From NCBI GenBank assembly GCA_937942165.1, contig CALDFW010000031.1, positions 1 through 42,895 of the forward strand: a DNA stretch of 42,895 nt, written 5' to 3'. The position numbers and the translations under genes are program-made. A model generated the notes under the pieces. That model saw nothing but the letters and a program-made list of their open reading frames with translations. It searched no databases and was not told the DNA's origin. Positions 14,520-22,394 of this stretch are shown piece by piece. Source of the DNA: an uncultured bacterium. Lineage in GTDB: Bacteria > Latescibacterota > UBA2968 > UBA8231. Numbering within the stretch: the first letter of the stretch is position 1; every line of letters starts with the position of its first letter.

Positions 14520-17027
14520 TCAGTACGCCACGTGAAGCAGCCGCGCAGTCGACGTGCCTGCAGCGTCGCTATCCGTCGCTATGTCAATGCGCATAACGTA
14601 TAGGCCCGGAGGTACGATACGCGCCTCGTCATCGCGCCCGTCCCAGGTAAAAACGTGCTCTCCGCTGGGAAACGAACGCTGCACGCTCAGATCGCGCACG
14701 CGCCGTCCGGACAGGTCAAAGACTTCCACTCCCAGCGTCTTTTCGCGCTCCAGATGGTAGATACTAATGCGTATTTCGACGCGGTCGTTGATCCCATCGC
14801 CGTTGGGCGTAATTGCCCGGGGCTCTATCTGCACGTCTTCGAGCAGCGAGTTTTCCGTGAGCCGCGACACGACGGACAGGCTTTGCGTGGCAACGACCTG
14901 CGTGGCGTCGCCGCCAACTACTTCCTGTAGCAGGTCGGGCTGCTCTGAGCTCTGTAGCTGCACGCTAAAAACCGTGCTCTGCAAGAAAACGCGCGTGCGA
15001 AAGCGGAAGGCGTACACCCCGTTGCCGCCCGTGACCGGAGCCGGAAAGCGCACGGCAACGGCGCCCTCTTCACCGCGCGACACCTCGAGCTGTCCGCCGG
15101 GCCACAGGCGCGAACCCGCACCAAAGCGCAGCGCATCGTCATTTCCCACCTGCACCTCGCTAAGTTCCAACGGCTCAGAGGACGTAGAGCGCAGGGTAAT
15201 CTGATCAAAGCCGGGATTATCGAGACCAAACACGGGACGCACGTAGAGCACAAACTCTTGCTCAACGCCGGGCTCGATGCCTCCCGTGGGATAAATCTCA
15301 CCAAAAGCGGTATCGACCAGCGGAGGCACAAAGTGCAGCCGCAGCGAGCGCAGCCACGCGCGCTGCAGCGGCTCGCGCGAGAGTAGTCGCATCTGCACTT
15401 TGACCAGCGGACGCGGCGCCGGCGATTTGAAGGATGCACCCGAATCCGTATAGGGCTGACTCCAGTTGCTCCAGTCGGGACCGGTAATCTCCTCAAACAC
15501 GGGCGGCGGACGCGGCGTCTGCTCCGTGTCCGGAAGGCGTCTCCACAGATCCTCCGAAATCTCGCGCCCGTTCATAGTGAAGTAGTGAGGCTCCAGCGTG
15601 ACCTTCTCGCCCGTTCGCGTGCGCACCTCAATGCGCGTATTCGGAGGCGCTTCTCCCTCCCACGTCACGTGACTAAAGAGACGGGGACGATCCAACTGAA
15701 CAAAGGGCGACTCCATAGTGATCTCAGAGACGTAGCCCTCGCCGTATGCTTGAATCTCGCTGATGCGTCCCTTTTCAAAGTTAGATCCGCTAAACTCTAG
15801 CTGGCGAAACTCAATATAGCGCACCTCTTTCCGCGGAAAGGCTTCTTCGACGTGCAGGAGGCGCTCGAGGTTACGGCGTTCGTCAAACGTGGTCCAAACA
15901 AAGTTTCCGTTGGCGTCTACAGAACCGTCGGAGATGCGCATTTGGTATGCAAAGGGGGGGCGGTCGGGACTGAGCAACTTGATGCGATCCAACCAGTATT
16001 TCGCACCCAGATCGATTTCCACCTGGTTCTCGTCCTGCACCGCATCGTAAAAGAGCATGTCTTTGTTCGTGGCAAAGAGACCGTCCGTAAAGGTGCGGAA
16101 GAGCAGGAAGTCGTACTGGCCAATTGACAGCGCCTCGCGCTCGCGCTCGGCTTGCGTAATGGCAATGATATTCTCGCCCAGCGCAAACACCTCGACCTCG
16201 CTCAGGCGCGGTCGCTCGCGTCGGTGGTAGCGAATGGGACCGCGCTCCTCTTGGACCAAGTCGGCATACGTATTCTGGCTGACGGCGATCAGGCGACCGC
16301 TCGACGTCTGCAGGAAGTAGTCGACGTCGCCGCGATCCTCTTCGGCGAGCAGGGCATATTCTTCGGGGGAAACCTCCTCTGCGCGCCCTCCCGCCGTAGA
16401 GAGCACGTCGATGCGCACCTTCTGCACGATGGCCCCCTCAATACCCTCGGCCACCTTGCGCTGCGGCGTCAGTTCAAAGGTGAATTCGCGCTGGCCCGAT
16501 AGATTGCGCACGAGTCCCACGCGCGAGAAGATCTCGCCGGCCCGACCCGAGGCAACTAAGCCATCTGACGTCAGGACGCGAAACTGGCGAAAAGGGTCCC
16601 CCTCCCCTTCGTCTGCAAAGCGAATAACGATTCGATTGACAATGAGCGTGCGCTGTAAATCGAGTTCAAACGTCCACGTAGAGATATCGTCCAGACCGCT
16701 GGGCTCCCAGTGCGTGGTCGGATCGCCATCTACCGCCAGCATCGCATTTTCTGGATTGCTGTCGGCAACCGCCAGCGCGACAACGGAGTCGTCTTCGGCG
16801 CTGTAGACGGCGTTGACGTTGCCGCGCAGCAAGCGCGGGATCACCGTTCCATCATCGCGAATAATCCGGGCCCCCGTAGGTGCTTCCCACACGGCCCAGT
16901 CCTCCGGCGCCTCAATCAGGATGCGGTCTTCCAACACCTCGTATCCCACCGGCCCCTCTTCTTCTTCCTGCGCGAAGAGAAGCGGCGTATACAGCACGAG
17001 CAGCGTGTATGTGAGTAACTGGATCAA
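14520..17027 (-). CDS. Secreted discoidin-like / FlgD-Ig C-terminal domain protein, largest copy (module A1)
   Basis: 835 aa, first gene of the eight-gene minus-strand run. The only usable start near the signal peptide is a TTG at 17027, because an in-frame TAA lies just upstream; the signal is hydrophobic (LLTYTLLVLYTPLLFAQ). Two discoidin-like segments can be seen: AVDGDPTTHWEPSGLDD with TWTFELDLQRTLIVNRIVIRF near residues 90-130, and a second set (FYDAVQDENQVEIDLGAKYW) near 330. There follow WSNWSQPYTDSG, a beta-rich middle, and a C-terminal FlgD-Ig domain (ITPNGDGINDRVEIRI, VEVFDLSGRRVRDL, WDGRDDEARIVPPGLYVMRI, ending LLHVAY). Longer than its paralogues because of the extra N-terminal domain. 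Likely surface or secreted adhesin-type protein; no catalytic motif. Confidence 0.83.
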   Translation of the reverse strand: MIQLLTYTLLVLYTPLLFAQEEEEGPVGYEVLEDRILIEAPEDWAVWEAPTGARIIRDDGTVIPRLLRGNVNAVYSAEDDSVVALAVADSNPENAMLAVDGDPTTHWEPSGLDDISTWTFELDLQRTLIVNRIVIRFADEGEGDPFRQFRVLTSDGLVASGRAGEIFSRVGLVRNLSGQREFTFELTPQRKVAEGIEGAIVQKVRIDVLSTAGGRAEEVSPEEYALLAEEDRGDVDYFLQTSSGRLIAVSQNTYADLVQEERGPIRYHRRERPRLSEVEVFALGENIIAITQAEREREALSIGQYDFLLFRTFTDGLFATNKDMLFYDAVQDENQVEIDLGAKYWLDRIKLLSPDRPPFAYQMRISDGSVDANGNFVWTTFDERRNLERLLHVEEAFPRKEVRYIEFRQLEFSGSNFEKGRISEIQAYGEGYVSEITMESPFVQLDRPRLFSHVTWEGEAPPNTRIEVRTRTGEKVTLEPHYFTMNGREISEDLWRRLPDTEQTPRPPPVFEEITGPDWSNWSQPYTDSGASFKSPAPRPLVKVQMRLLSREPLQRAWLRSLRLHFVPPLVDTAFGEIYPTGGIEPGVEQEFVLYVRPVFGLDNPGFDQITLRSTSSEPLELSEVQVGNDDALRFGAGSRLWPGGQLEVSRGEEGAVAVRFPAPVTGGNGVYAFRFRTRVFLQSTVFSVQLQSSEQPDLLQEVVGGDATQVVATQSLSVVSRLTENSLLEDVQIEPRAITPNGDGINDRVEIRISIYHLEREKTLGVEVFDLSGRRVRDLSVQRSFPSGEHVFTWDGRDDEARIVPPGLYVMRIDIATDSDAAGTSTARLLHVAY

Positions 17028-17329
17028 TGAATTTTAGAGCCCATATGATGAGTTAATCAATAGATAAAAAAGCATACGAGGTGAACCCGTGCAACAGGAT
17101 ACATGCGCAGTAAAAAACCGCGGTATTCCTTGGAATTATCCCTCGTTAAAGAACATACGGTCTTCGACCCGAGCGCGCGCGAAACGGTGCGCGTTGACAC
17201 GGTGCCCCCTAGGCGCTACCTTGCCGAGAAAGAGGGCTCGTTGGCGGCTACATTGCACGCATTTTAGTTGATCCTTGTGCGCCAGCGAACGACCCACTTC
17301 GCATTCTAACCACACCGCAAAACGGCCCT
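17028..17329. other. Divergent intergenic region
   Basis: About 300 bases between the eight-gene minus-strand run and the plus-strand RNA methyltransferase. It must hold promoters for both directions. I see one reasonable plus-strand promoter (separate entry). On the minus strand, TTGATT and TAAAAT with 18-base spacing lie so close to the TTG start of A1 that the expected transcript would begin inside the gene, so I do not call it. The small ORF of the track (17089-17271) shows no recognisable protein. No RNA gene or riboswitch was recognised. Confidence 0.5.
17194..17222 (+). promoter_or_regulatory. Possible sigma70-type promoter for the RNA methyltransferase gene
   Basis: A perfect -35 box TTGACA (17194-17199) is followed after 17 bases by TACCTT (17217-17222), a weak -10. 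The expected start of transcription lies about 100 bases upstream of the ATG at 17330. The spacing is ideal but the -10 matches only partly. Confidence 0.35.
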
Positions 17330-18304
17330 ATGAACGATAGCACATCGCCCGGCGCGCTGCCGGAGGAATTTGCCCAAAGACTGCAACAGATCATACCCTG
17401 CGAGCGCTTTGCGGACTGCTGGAAGAGCTTTACGCGCCCCATGGCAACCTCGTTCCGCATCAATTCGCTCAGAGGACGGACAGAGGACGTAGCCGCCGAA
17501 CTGACTCGAGCTGGGTTTGATCTGCTGCCGCTAGCGTGGAATGCCGACGCTTTTAGCGTGCCCGACGATCAGCGACGTGCGCTGACGGAGAGCGCCGCCT
17601 GCACAGAGGGGCGCATCTACATTCAGAACCCGTCCAGCATGATTCCCCCCTTCGCACTCGACCCGCAGCCCGGCGAAGAGGTGCTCGACCTAGCAGCGGC
17701 CCCCGGCGGCAAGACGCTACACATGGCAGCGCTGATGAAAAATAGGGGGCGGATCGGCGCCGTAGAGGTCGTGCGCAACCGCTTTTTCCGCCTGCGCAGC
17801 ACGCTAGAGCGCGGCAATGCCCAGATCGTGCAGACGTATATGAAAGACGGAACACGCGTATGGCGGCAGTGCCCCGAACGCTTTGATCGCGTCCTTCTGG
17901 ATGCCCCCTGCTCGGGCGAGGGCCTATTCCAGATAGACCAGCCGCAGAGCTTTGCCTACTGGGGTAAAAAGAAAAGGGCCGAAATGGTGCGAAAACAGCG
18001 CAGACTGCTCTACTCGGCCGTCCGATCGCTCAAGCCCGGTGGCACCCTGGTCTATTCGACCTGCACGTTTGCTCCAGAGGAAAATGAAGCCGTTGTCCAG
18101 CACGCGTTGGAGCAGTTTGGCGACGCACTCGCTGTGAGAGACATTGAACTCCATTTAGACGCGATGCAACCGGGTCTATCTGAGTGGCAGGGGGCGGCAT
18201 TCTGTCCGCCGCTACGCGCGGCTCGGCGCATTGTCCCCAACGGCGTCATGGAGGGCTTCTTTATATGCAAGCTTTACAAGAGAGAATCGACTCGAGACAT
18301 GTAA
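17330..18304 (+). CDS. RNA (cytosine-5) methyltransferase, NOL1/NOP2/Sun (RsmB/RsmF-like) family
   Basis: 324 aa. It would transfer a methyl group from S-adenosylmethionine to C5 of a cytosine in RNA, acting in the cytoplasm. The SAM-binding motif I is DLAAAPGGKT (residues ~120-129), preceded by the family segment IQNPSSMIPP. Motif IV DAPCSGEG holds Cys194 and motif VI STCTFAPEENE holds the catalytic Cys245; the two-cysteine arrangement is diagnostic for the family. It lacks the N-terminal NusB-like domain of RsmB and the long C-terminal RNA-binding domain of RsmF, so it is the short, single-domain form and the target base (rRNA or tRNA) cannot be decided. No clear Shine-Dalgarno sequence precedes the ATG. 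It converges with the TonB receptor gene, 28 bases apart, and has no operon partners. Confidence 0.92.
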   Translation: MNDSTSPGALPEEFAQRLQQIIPCERFADCWKSFTRPMATSFRINSLRGRTEDVAAELTRAGFDLLPLAWNADAFSVPDDQRRALTESAACTEGRIYIQNPSSMIPPFALDPQPGEEVLDLAAAPGGKTLHMAALMKNRGRIGAVEVVRNRFFRLRSTLERGNAQIVQTYMKDGTRVWRQCPERFDRVLLDAPCSGEGLFQIDQPQSFAYWGKKKRAEMVRKQRRLLYSAVRSLKPGGTLVYSTCTFAPEENEAVVQHALEQFGDALAVRDIELHLDAMQPGLSEWQGAAFCPPLRAARRIVPNGVMEGFFICKLYKRESTRDM

Positions 18305-18332
18305 AAAGCGGCACGAGGCCGGCCGATAGCAC

Positions 18333-20447
18333 CTACTCGCGCACAATACCATCCCACGTACAGCCTGCATAGAGCGTCCGCCCCGATGCCGGTTCAAAAA
18401 AGCGATTACCAAAGGCATTGGGCACGATTGAGCCGCTATACCGCTGGTCCAAAATGTTGTCGAGACCTGCAAAAACGGTCCAGCCAGAACGCTTCCAGCC
18501 CAGGCGCCCATCCACGCGCATATAGCCACCGTTGATAAAGTCTGCGCGCACCCCATCGCTGCCGGGCGACGGGCCGTTGTAATCATTGGCGAAGTAATCC
18601 GAGACGGCCTCAACGTCGAGGCCGACAAACGCAGAGCGAAATGGATAGGTGCGCACGGAGGCAAACGTCCGATGAGCCGGCAGTCCGGGCACCTCATTGT
18701 CGGCTAACTGCACGCCGTCAACTACGTAGTCGACGAAGGTGAACTGGCTATATGTATACGCCAGCTGCACGTCGATTCGAGCAGATGGATGGGCGCTGAG
18801 CGCCAGCTCCAGACCGCGATTGCGCGCTCGCCCAGCATTGCGATAGTACGTCTCCTCGCTCGCGCTGCTCTCGGACTGGAACGGCAGTAGCATATCTTTT
18901 ATCTCAAGCTGATAGATGCTCATTTCCCCCTCTGCAGGCCAGCGCGAATGACGCGCGCGCAGGCCCCCTTCCACACTGCGAATGCGTTCGGGATCGAGCG
19001 CTGGGTTAAACCCACCCAATCCATCGGCGCGGTTACTCAGCTCGTTCGTGGTGGGCGTTTGAAAGGCCGTGGCCCAATTTGCATAGAGAGCCAGCAGCGG
19101 ATGGGGACGGAAGTTCATCCCGACAAACGGACTAAATTCTCCCAGCGACCGCGCTCCCGAATCGTCGCCGTCCTGGATATGGCGGTCGTCTGCGGCCAGA
19201 CGATAGCGATCGTAGCGTCCGCTCACGCTGAGCGTCCAACGACGGCTCAGCGGCACGTCGAGCGAGAGAAAGGGACCTGTGCTGCGCACCGTTTCGCGCT
19301 GATCGAGCCGGCGTTCCCCGTACTGAACTCGATCGAATATGCACGCATCGTCCAGCTGGCCCACATCGTCCTGGGGCAGTCCATCGTTGCCAAATTCGTC
19401 GCGCTGGTCGCGCTGCCAGTCGGCGTCTACACCTCCCGTATAGCGCAGTGTCCGCCAGCGGCCGCTGCGCACGTAGCGCACTCCGCCACCGCTGCGATCG
19501 AGCTCAACAATGCGACCCGGGATGGGGTTTTGCAGAGATCGACGAATGCCGTATAGGACCAGCTGAGACACGTCTTGCGCCCCGTGCTGGTAGCGCAGCG
19601 ATAGGCCACCCTGCGTTTGGCGCACCTTTTTCGAAGCACCCTGCCGCACGACAAAAGAACGCGCACTGCGTGGCGCGGCCTCTGCCGTAGCACGATCCAG
19701 CGAACTGGGATTGAACAGATAGGGCGCGTCGTGTGCGTTGAGCAAGAAGCTCAGTTCGGCTTTTTCGCCTATTCGCCGATGGATCAATGCGTTTAATCCG
19801 CGCATTTTTGCGTAGGCGTGATCGCGGTAGCCGTCGCTCTGGACCTGGTGCACGCCGACGGCGTAGCGATGTGCCGCGCCGCGACCGGACGCCTGCAGCT
19901 GCACGCGCCTAAATCCGTCACTTCCCACGAGCAGTCGCGGCGCCAGGCGGAGTCCAGCATCGGCGGGCTGACGCGTGCGGATCGACAGAACGCCTCCACC
20001 GGCATTACCGTAAAGCGCCGAGCTGGGCCCGCGCAGGATTTCGATGCGGCCAACCGAACCCAGGTCCAAATTATTCAGCTGCGTCTGTCCATCGGCCGTC
20101 GTCAGCGGTATGCCGTCGAGCACGACCTTCAAACCGCGCACGCCAAAGGCCGACCGCACGCCCAGACCACGCACACTCAGGCGATCTCCCTGAGAGAGGT
20201 TATGGCGATTGTCGACGGATATTCCGGGCACGACGCGCAGCATTTCTTCTAGTGATACAGCCGGTCGCGGTGCGCCCAGCGTATCTGCATCGACCACGCT
20301 CAGCGCATAGGGCAATCCGGCCGCCGGCTGCGCGCTGCGCGTGGCGCTAACGACGGTAGTAGGAAACGCATAGCGAATAGAGTCCGGCTGTGCTGTGGCG
20401 GATATCGCCCAGAGAGAGGCAACCGCAACTAAATAGAGATTGAGCAT
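18333..20447 (-). CDS. TonB-dependent outer-membrane receptor
   Basis: 704 aa. Signal peptide about residues 1-19 (ending ISATAQ). The plug domain follows: TTVVSATRSAQPAAGLP, then SLEEMLRVVPGISVDNRHN, DRLSVRGLGVRSAFGVRGLK and VGRIEILRGPSSALYGNAGG. The rest is a 22-strand-type barrel with the usual late motifs (NWATAFQTPTTNELSNR, RNRGLELALS, GLDNILDQRYSG). It would import a ligand across the outer membrane using TonB/ExbBD energy. The plug's VVLDGIPLTTADGQTQLNNLD is typical of siderophore/metal or vitamin receptors, but the substrate cannot be told from sequence and no ABC importer or riboswitch is next to it. The C terminus does not end in the usual aromatic residue. A small DUF2721-like membrane-protein gene lies 70 bases upstream on the same strand. 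Confidence 0.93.
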   Translation of the reverse strand: MLNLYLVAVASLWAISATAQPDSIRYAFPTTVVSATRSAQPAAGLPYALSVVDADTLGAPRPAVSLEEMLRVVPGISVDNRHNLSQGDRLSVRGLGVRSAFGVRGLKVVLDGIPLTTADGQTQLNNLDLGSVGRIEILRGPSSALYGNAGGGVLSIRTRQPADAGLRLAPRLLVGSDGFRRVQLQASGRGAAHRYAVGVHQVQSDGYRDHAYAKMRGLNALIHRRIGEKAELSFLLNAHDAPYLFNPSSLDRATAEAAPRSARSFVVRQGASKKVRQTQGGLSLRYQHGAQDVSQLVLYGIRRSLQNPIPGRIVELDRSGGGVRYVRSGRWRTLRYTGGVDADWQRDQRDEFGNDGLPQDDVGQLDDACIFDRVQYGERRLDQRETVRSTGPFLSLDVPLSRRWTLSVSGRYDRYRLAADDRHIQDGDDSGARSLGEFSPFVGMNFRPHPLLALYANWATAFQTPTTNELSNRADGLGGFNPALDPERIRSVEGGLRARHSRWPAEGEMSIYQLEIKDMLLPFQSESSASEETYYRNAGRARNRGLELALSAHPSARIDVQLAYTYSQFTFVDYVVDGVQLADNEVPGLPAHRTFASVRTYPFRSAFVGLDVEAVSDYFANDYNGPSPGSDGVRADFINGGYMRVDGRLGWKRSGWTVFAGLDNILDQRYSGSIVPNAFGNRFFEPASGRTLYAGCTWDGIVRE

Positions 20448-20478
20448 AATAATATGTATCTGAGCTGGTATGATGTGT

Positions 20479-20502
20479 CTGTGAATAGGGTCCGTCTCAC
20501 AG
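20479..20502. promoter_or_regulatory. Inverted repeat upstream of the TonB receptor gene
   Basis: CTGTGA and TCACAG form a perfect 6-base inverted repeat with a 12-base spacer, about 32-55 bases upstream of the receptor's ATG. It may be an operator, or a hairpin in the leader of a transcript from the upstream DUF2721-like gene. The half-sites resemble CRP half-sites but the spacer is too long for CRP. Confidence 0.3.
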
Positions 20503-20517
20503 CGCGGCGTCGGTTTT

Positions 20518-20871
20518 CTAATGGCCGTTTGTAGGCGGACTCGTCTCGATTAGCGCTTCGCGCAGGAGCTGGGCATTGGCCACGAGTAGGATGAGTACTC
20601 CGATGCCCGTGCAGAGCGAAAGCGCTGAGGTATACGTATATTGGGCCGATCGAATAGTCAGCGCCAAACCAACGGAACCTACAAAAATTGCCATGCTCGC
20701 ATAGAGCCACGTTACGGCGCTGCGGCACAGCGCAATACGGCGACTCTGAACGGGGTCTGACGCAGACGCATCGGCGCTCAGCGCGCGATAGCGGCGCTGC
20801 GTGGACAGGGCCAATACGGCGACTGCAGCGGTCAGTAGAAGAGGTACTATCCAGAGCGTTGCTTCTTGCAT
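20518..20871 (-). CDS. Small membrane protein, DUF2721-like
   Basis: 117 aa from the ATG at 20871; the track's start at 20886 is a GTG. It shows three hydrophobic spans, roughly residues 7-24, 54-75 and 82-102, with a polar Arg-rich segment between the first two (STQRRYRALSADASASD, QSRRIALCRS). That pattern, with the first helix followed by an R-rich loop and the last helix followed by an amphipathic tail (NAQLLREALIE), resembles the DUF2721 family of uncharacterised inner-membrane proteins. Its 5' end is divergent from the small lipoprotein gene at 20926, only 54 bases away, and it lies upstream of the TonB receptor on the same strand. Function unknown. Confidence 0.65.
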   Translation of the reverse strand: MQEATLWIVPLLLTAAVAVLALSTQRRYRALSADASASDPVQSRRIALCRSAVTWLYASMAIFVGSVGLALTIRSAQYTYTSALSLCTGIGVLILLVANAQLLREALIETSPPTNGH

Positions 20872-20925
20872 ACACAGAACATGCACAGCGAGTATGACCT
20901 GCGCAAACAGAAGGGGAACGATGGA

Positions 20926-21402
20926 ATGATCAGCGACCTACGTGCCGCACTGCAAGGCACCCTCATATACGGACTCCTAATGACGGGATGCGGCTTGGTC
21001 GGAGATACAACTCGCCCGCGCGACGTTGAGCGCACTAGCGAAGTCGTATTTCAGACGGTGGCGGATGGACTGGCCGGCTACGTGGCGATAGACAGTCTAG
21101 AGTGGGTGCCTTTTCTGCCCCTACCCCTATCAAATGGCACCTTTGAGATAGCCGGTGGCTTTGCCGCCGTCTTTCGCAACAGTGGACCAGATTCCGTTGG
21201 GGTGCGCTACGACCTGCGCTTCTTTGACGACGAAGAGACTCTCGTCGACGCGTTTATTCCCTTCGGCCAGCCGGTCGTGCTCGCGTCTGGGCAGCGCCGC
21301 GTCGTGCAGGGCGAGTTTATCCTGCGCACGGGCGACCTTTACCAAACGGAACACCTGGCGCACATGCAGCTAGTGGCTCGGGTACGCAATCCCGAGGAAT
21401 AA
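20926..21402 (+). CDS. Small lipoprotein of unknown function, possible FxLyD-like domain
   Basis: 158 aa from the ATG at 20926, preceded by AAGGGG nine bases upstream; the track start at 20866 would add a polar extension that spoils the signal peptide and would overlap the divergent gene. The lipobox is LMTGC with Cys22. The mature part is a single beta-rich domain; the stretch FAAVFRNSGPDSVGVRYDLR followed by FFDDEETLVD and a proline/gly turn (PFGQPVVLASGQRR) resembles the FxLyD-type sandwich seen in many bacterial lipoproteins that lack assigned roles. Convergent with the aldo/keto reductase gene, 32 bases away. Confidence 0.7.
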   Translation: MISDLRAALQGTLIYGLLMTGCGLVGDTTRPRDVERTSEVVFQTVADGLAGYVAIDSLEWVPFLPLPLSNGTFEIAGGFAAVFRNSGPDSVGVRYDLRFFDDEETLVDAFIPFGQPVVLASGQRRVVQGEFILRTGDLYQTEHLAHMQLVARVRNPEE

Positions 21403-21434
21403 ACCATCTCTCCGCCAGCTGTTGGGCCGTTTAA

Positions 21435-22289
21435 TTAGGCTGCATGCAGGCGAAAAAGGGGCTCGGCCGCTTCCGAACGCTGGCGCAGCAGGGCGATCTC
21501 TTCGTCACTTACCGGACGAAACTCTGCGGCAATATCGAGCGCCATATCAAAAAACTTGGCATCTCCCGGTGGAATAGCGGCCGTAATCGGCTGCGACAGC
21601 GTAAACCGCAGCGCCAAGTCAGCCAGTTCGCGATCTTCGATCGGGTGGTACCAGCACTTGGCGTATTTCTTCTCCTCCCCCTGAGCAATCTTTCCGTACG
21701 CCAGCGCCTTGAGAGCCAGCCTAGCCGCGCCCGTCTCCTCGGCCTTTGCCACGACTTCTGGCCCAAAATTGGCCTGAAAATAGTGCGTCCAGTTGATCGG
21801 AAAGAGCACGGAGTCAAAGGCGAAGTAATCGAGCAGTTGAACGGCAATCTCCGAAGAATGTGCAGAAAAGCCGATGTGGCGAATCAATCCCTTATCACGC
21901 GCTTCAATCAGGAAGGGCAACGCTCCATCAGACGCCGTAGCCGCGTCGAAATCCTCCTGCGTAGTCATGGCGTGTAGCTGATACAGATCAAAGTGTTCGC
22001 TGCGCATATTCTTCAGCGACTGCAGCATCTCTCGCTCCGCCCCCTGCCGGCTGCGCTCGGTCGTCTTACAGGCCAAGAACACGTCATTGCGATAGGGCTC
22101 CAGCGCCGGGCCGAGACATTCTTCGGCATTGCCATAGGAAGGCGCTACGTCAAAGTAGTTGATGCCGTGGTCAACGGCGCGCGCTACGAGACGACTCGAC
22201 TCAGACGCTTCGGTATCGGTAACGAGAATAGCGCCAAAGCCAATGATAGACAGATCGATTTCCGTACAGCCGTAGGGACGTTTTTGCAT
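21435..22289 (-). CDS. Aldo/keto reductase
   Basis: 284 aa from the ATG at 22289, which follows AGGAG at 7 bases; the track's longer start has no ribosome binding site and an unlikely N terminus. NAD(P)H-dependent oxidoreductase of the AKR superfamily, cytoplasmic. The catalytic tetrad is visible: Asp47 and Tyr52 in FDVAPSYGNAEE, Lys75 in LACKT, His106 in YQLHAM. The late cofactor segment appears as TLSQPITAAIPPGDAKFFD. Family members reduce sugar aldehydes, ketosteroids or act in inositol/sugar-acid pathways; the substrate is not determined. It is transcribed divergently from the SASA esterase gene, and a palindrome covers the shared promoter region, suggesting joint control. Confidence 0.93.
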   Translation of the reverse strand: MQKRPYGCTEIDLSIIGFGAILVTDTEASESSRLVARAVDHGINYFDVAPSYGNAEECLGPALEPYRNDVFLACKTTERSRQGAEREMLQSLKNMRSEHFDLYQLHAMTTQEDFDAATASDGALPFLIEARDKGLIRHIGFSAHSSEIAVQLLDYFAFDSVLFPINWTHYFQANFGPEVVAKAEETGAARLALKALAYGKIAQGEEKKYAKCWYHPIEDRELADLALRFTLSQPITAAIPPGDAKFFDMALDIAAEFRPVSDEEIALLRQRSEAAEPLFRLHAA

Positions 22290-22319
22290 GCGAAAACTCC
22301 TATTGTGGTATGATGCCAG

Positions 22320-22348
22320 AATATATTGATTAGCGCAGTGCCTTCCAA
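22320..22348 (-). promoter_or_regulatory. Probable sigma70-type promoter for the aldo/keto reductase gene
   Basis: On the minus strand, TTGGAA (22348-22343) and TATATT (22325-22320) are separated by 17 bases. This gives a leader of about 25 bases before the AGGAG and ATG of the reductase gene. The -35 lies inside the palindrome at 22338-22355. Confidence 0.5.
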
Positions 22349-22355
22349 CAGGCAC
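22338..22355. promoter_or_regulatory. Palindrome between divergent genes, candidate operator
   Basis: GTGCCT-TCCAAC-AGGCAC is a perfect 6+6 inverted repeat with a 6-base spacer. It covers the -35 box of the reductase promoter on the minus strand and ends one base before TATACT (22357-22362), a possible -10 for the esterase gene on the plus strand. A dimeric repressor bound here could shut both genes. Confidence 0.4.
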
Positions 22356-22394
22356 GTATACTGAACAGCACACGGAATTGCGGAGAGATACTAC

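Noticed and set aside
17028-17060. TTGATT-N18-TAAAAT on the minus strand as promoter of the envelope operon
   Set aside because: Good match, but the -10 lies three bases before the TTG start, so the transcript would begin inside the gene; the true promoter or start may be elsewhere.
18305-18332. GGCCGGCC palindrome between convergent genes as a terminator
   Set aside because: Too short for a stable hairpin with a loop and not followed by a T run on either strand.
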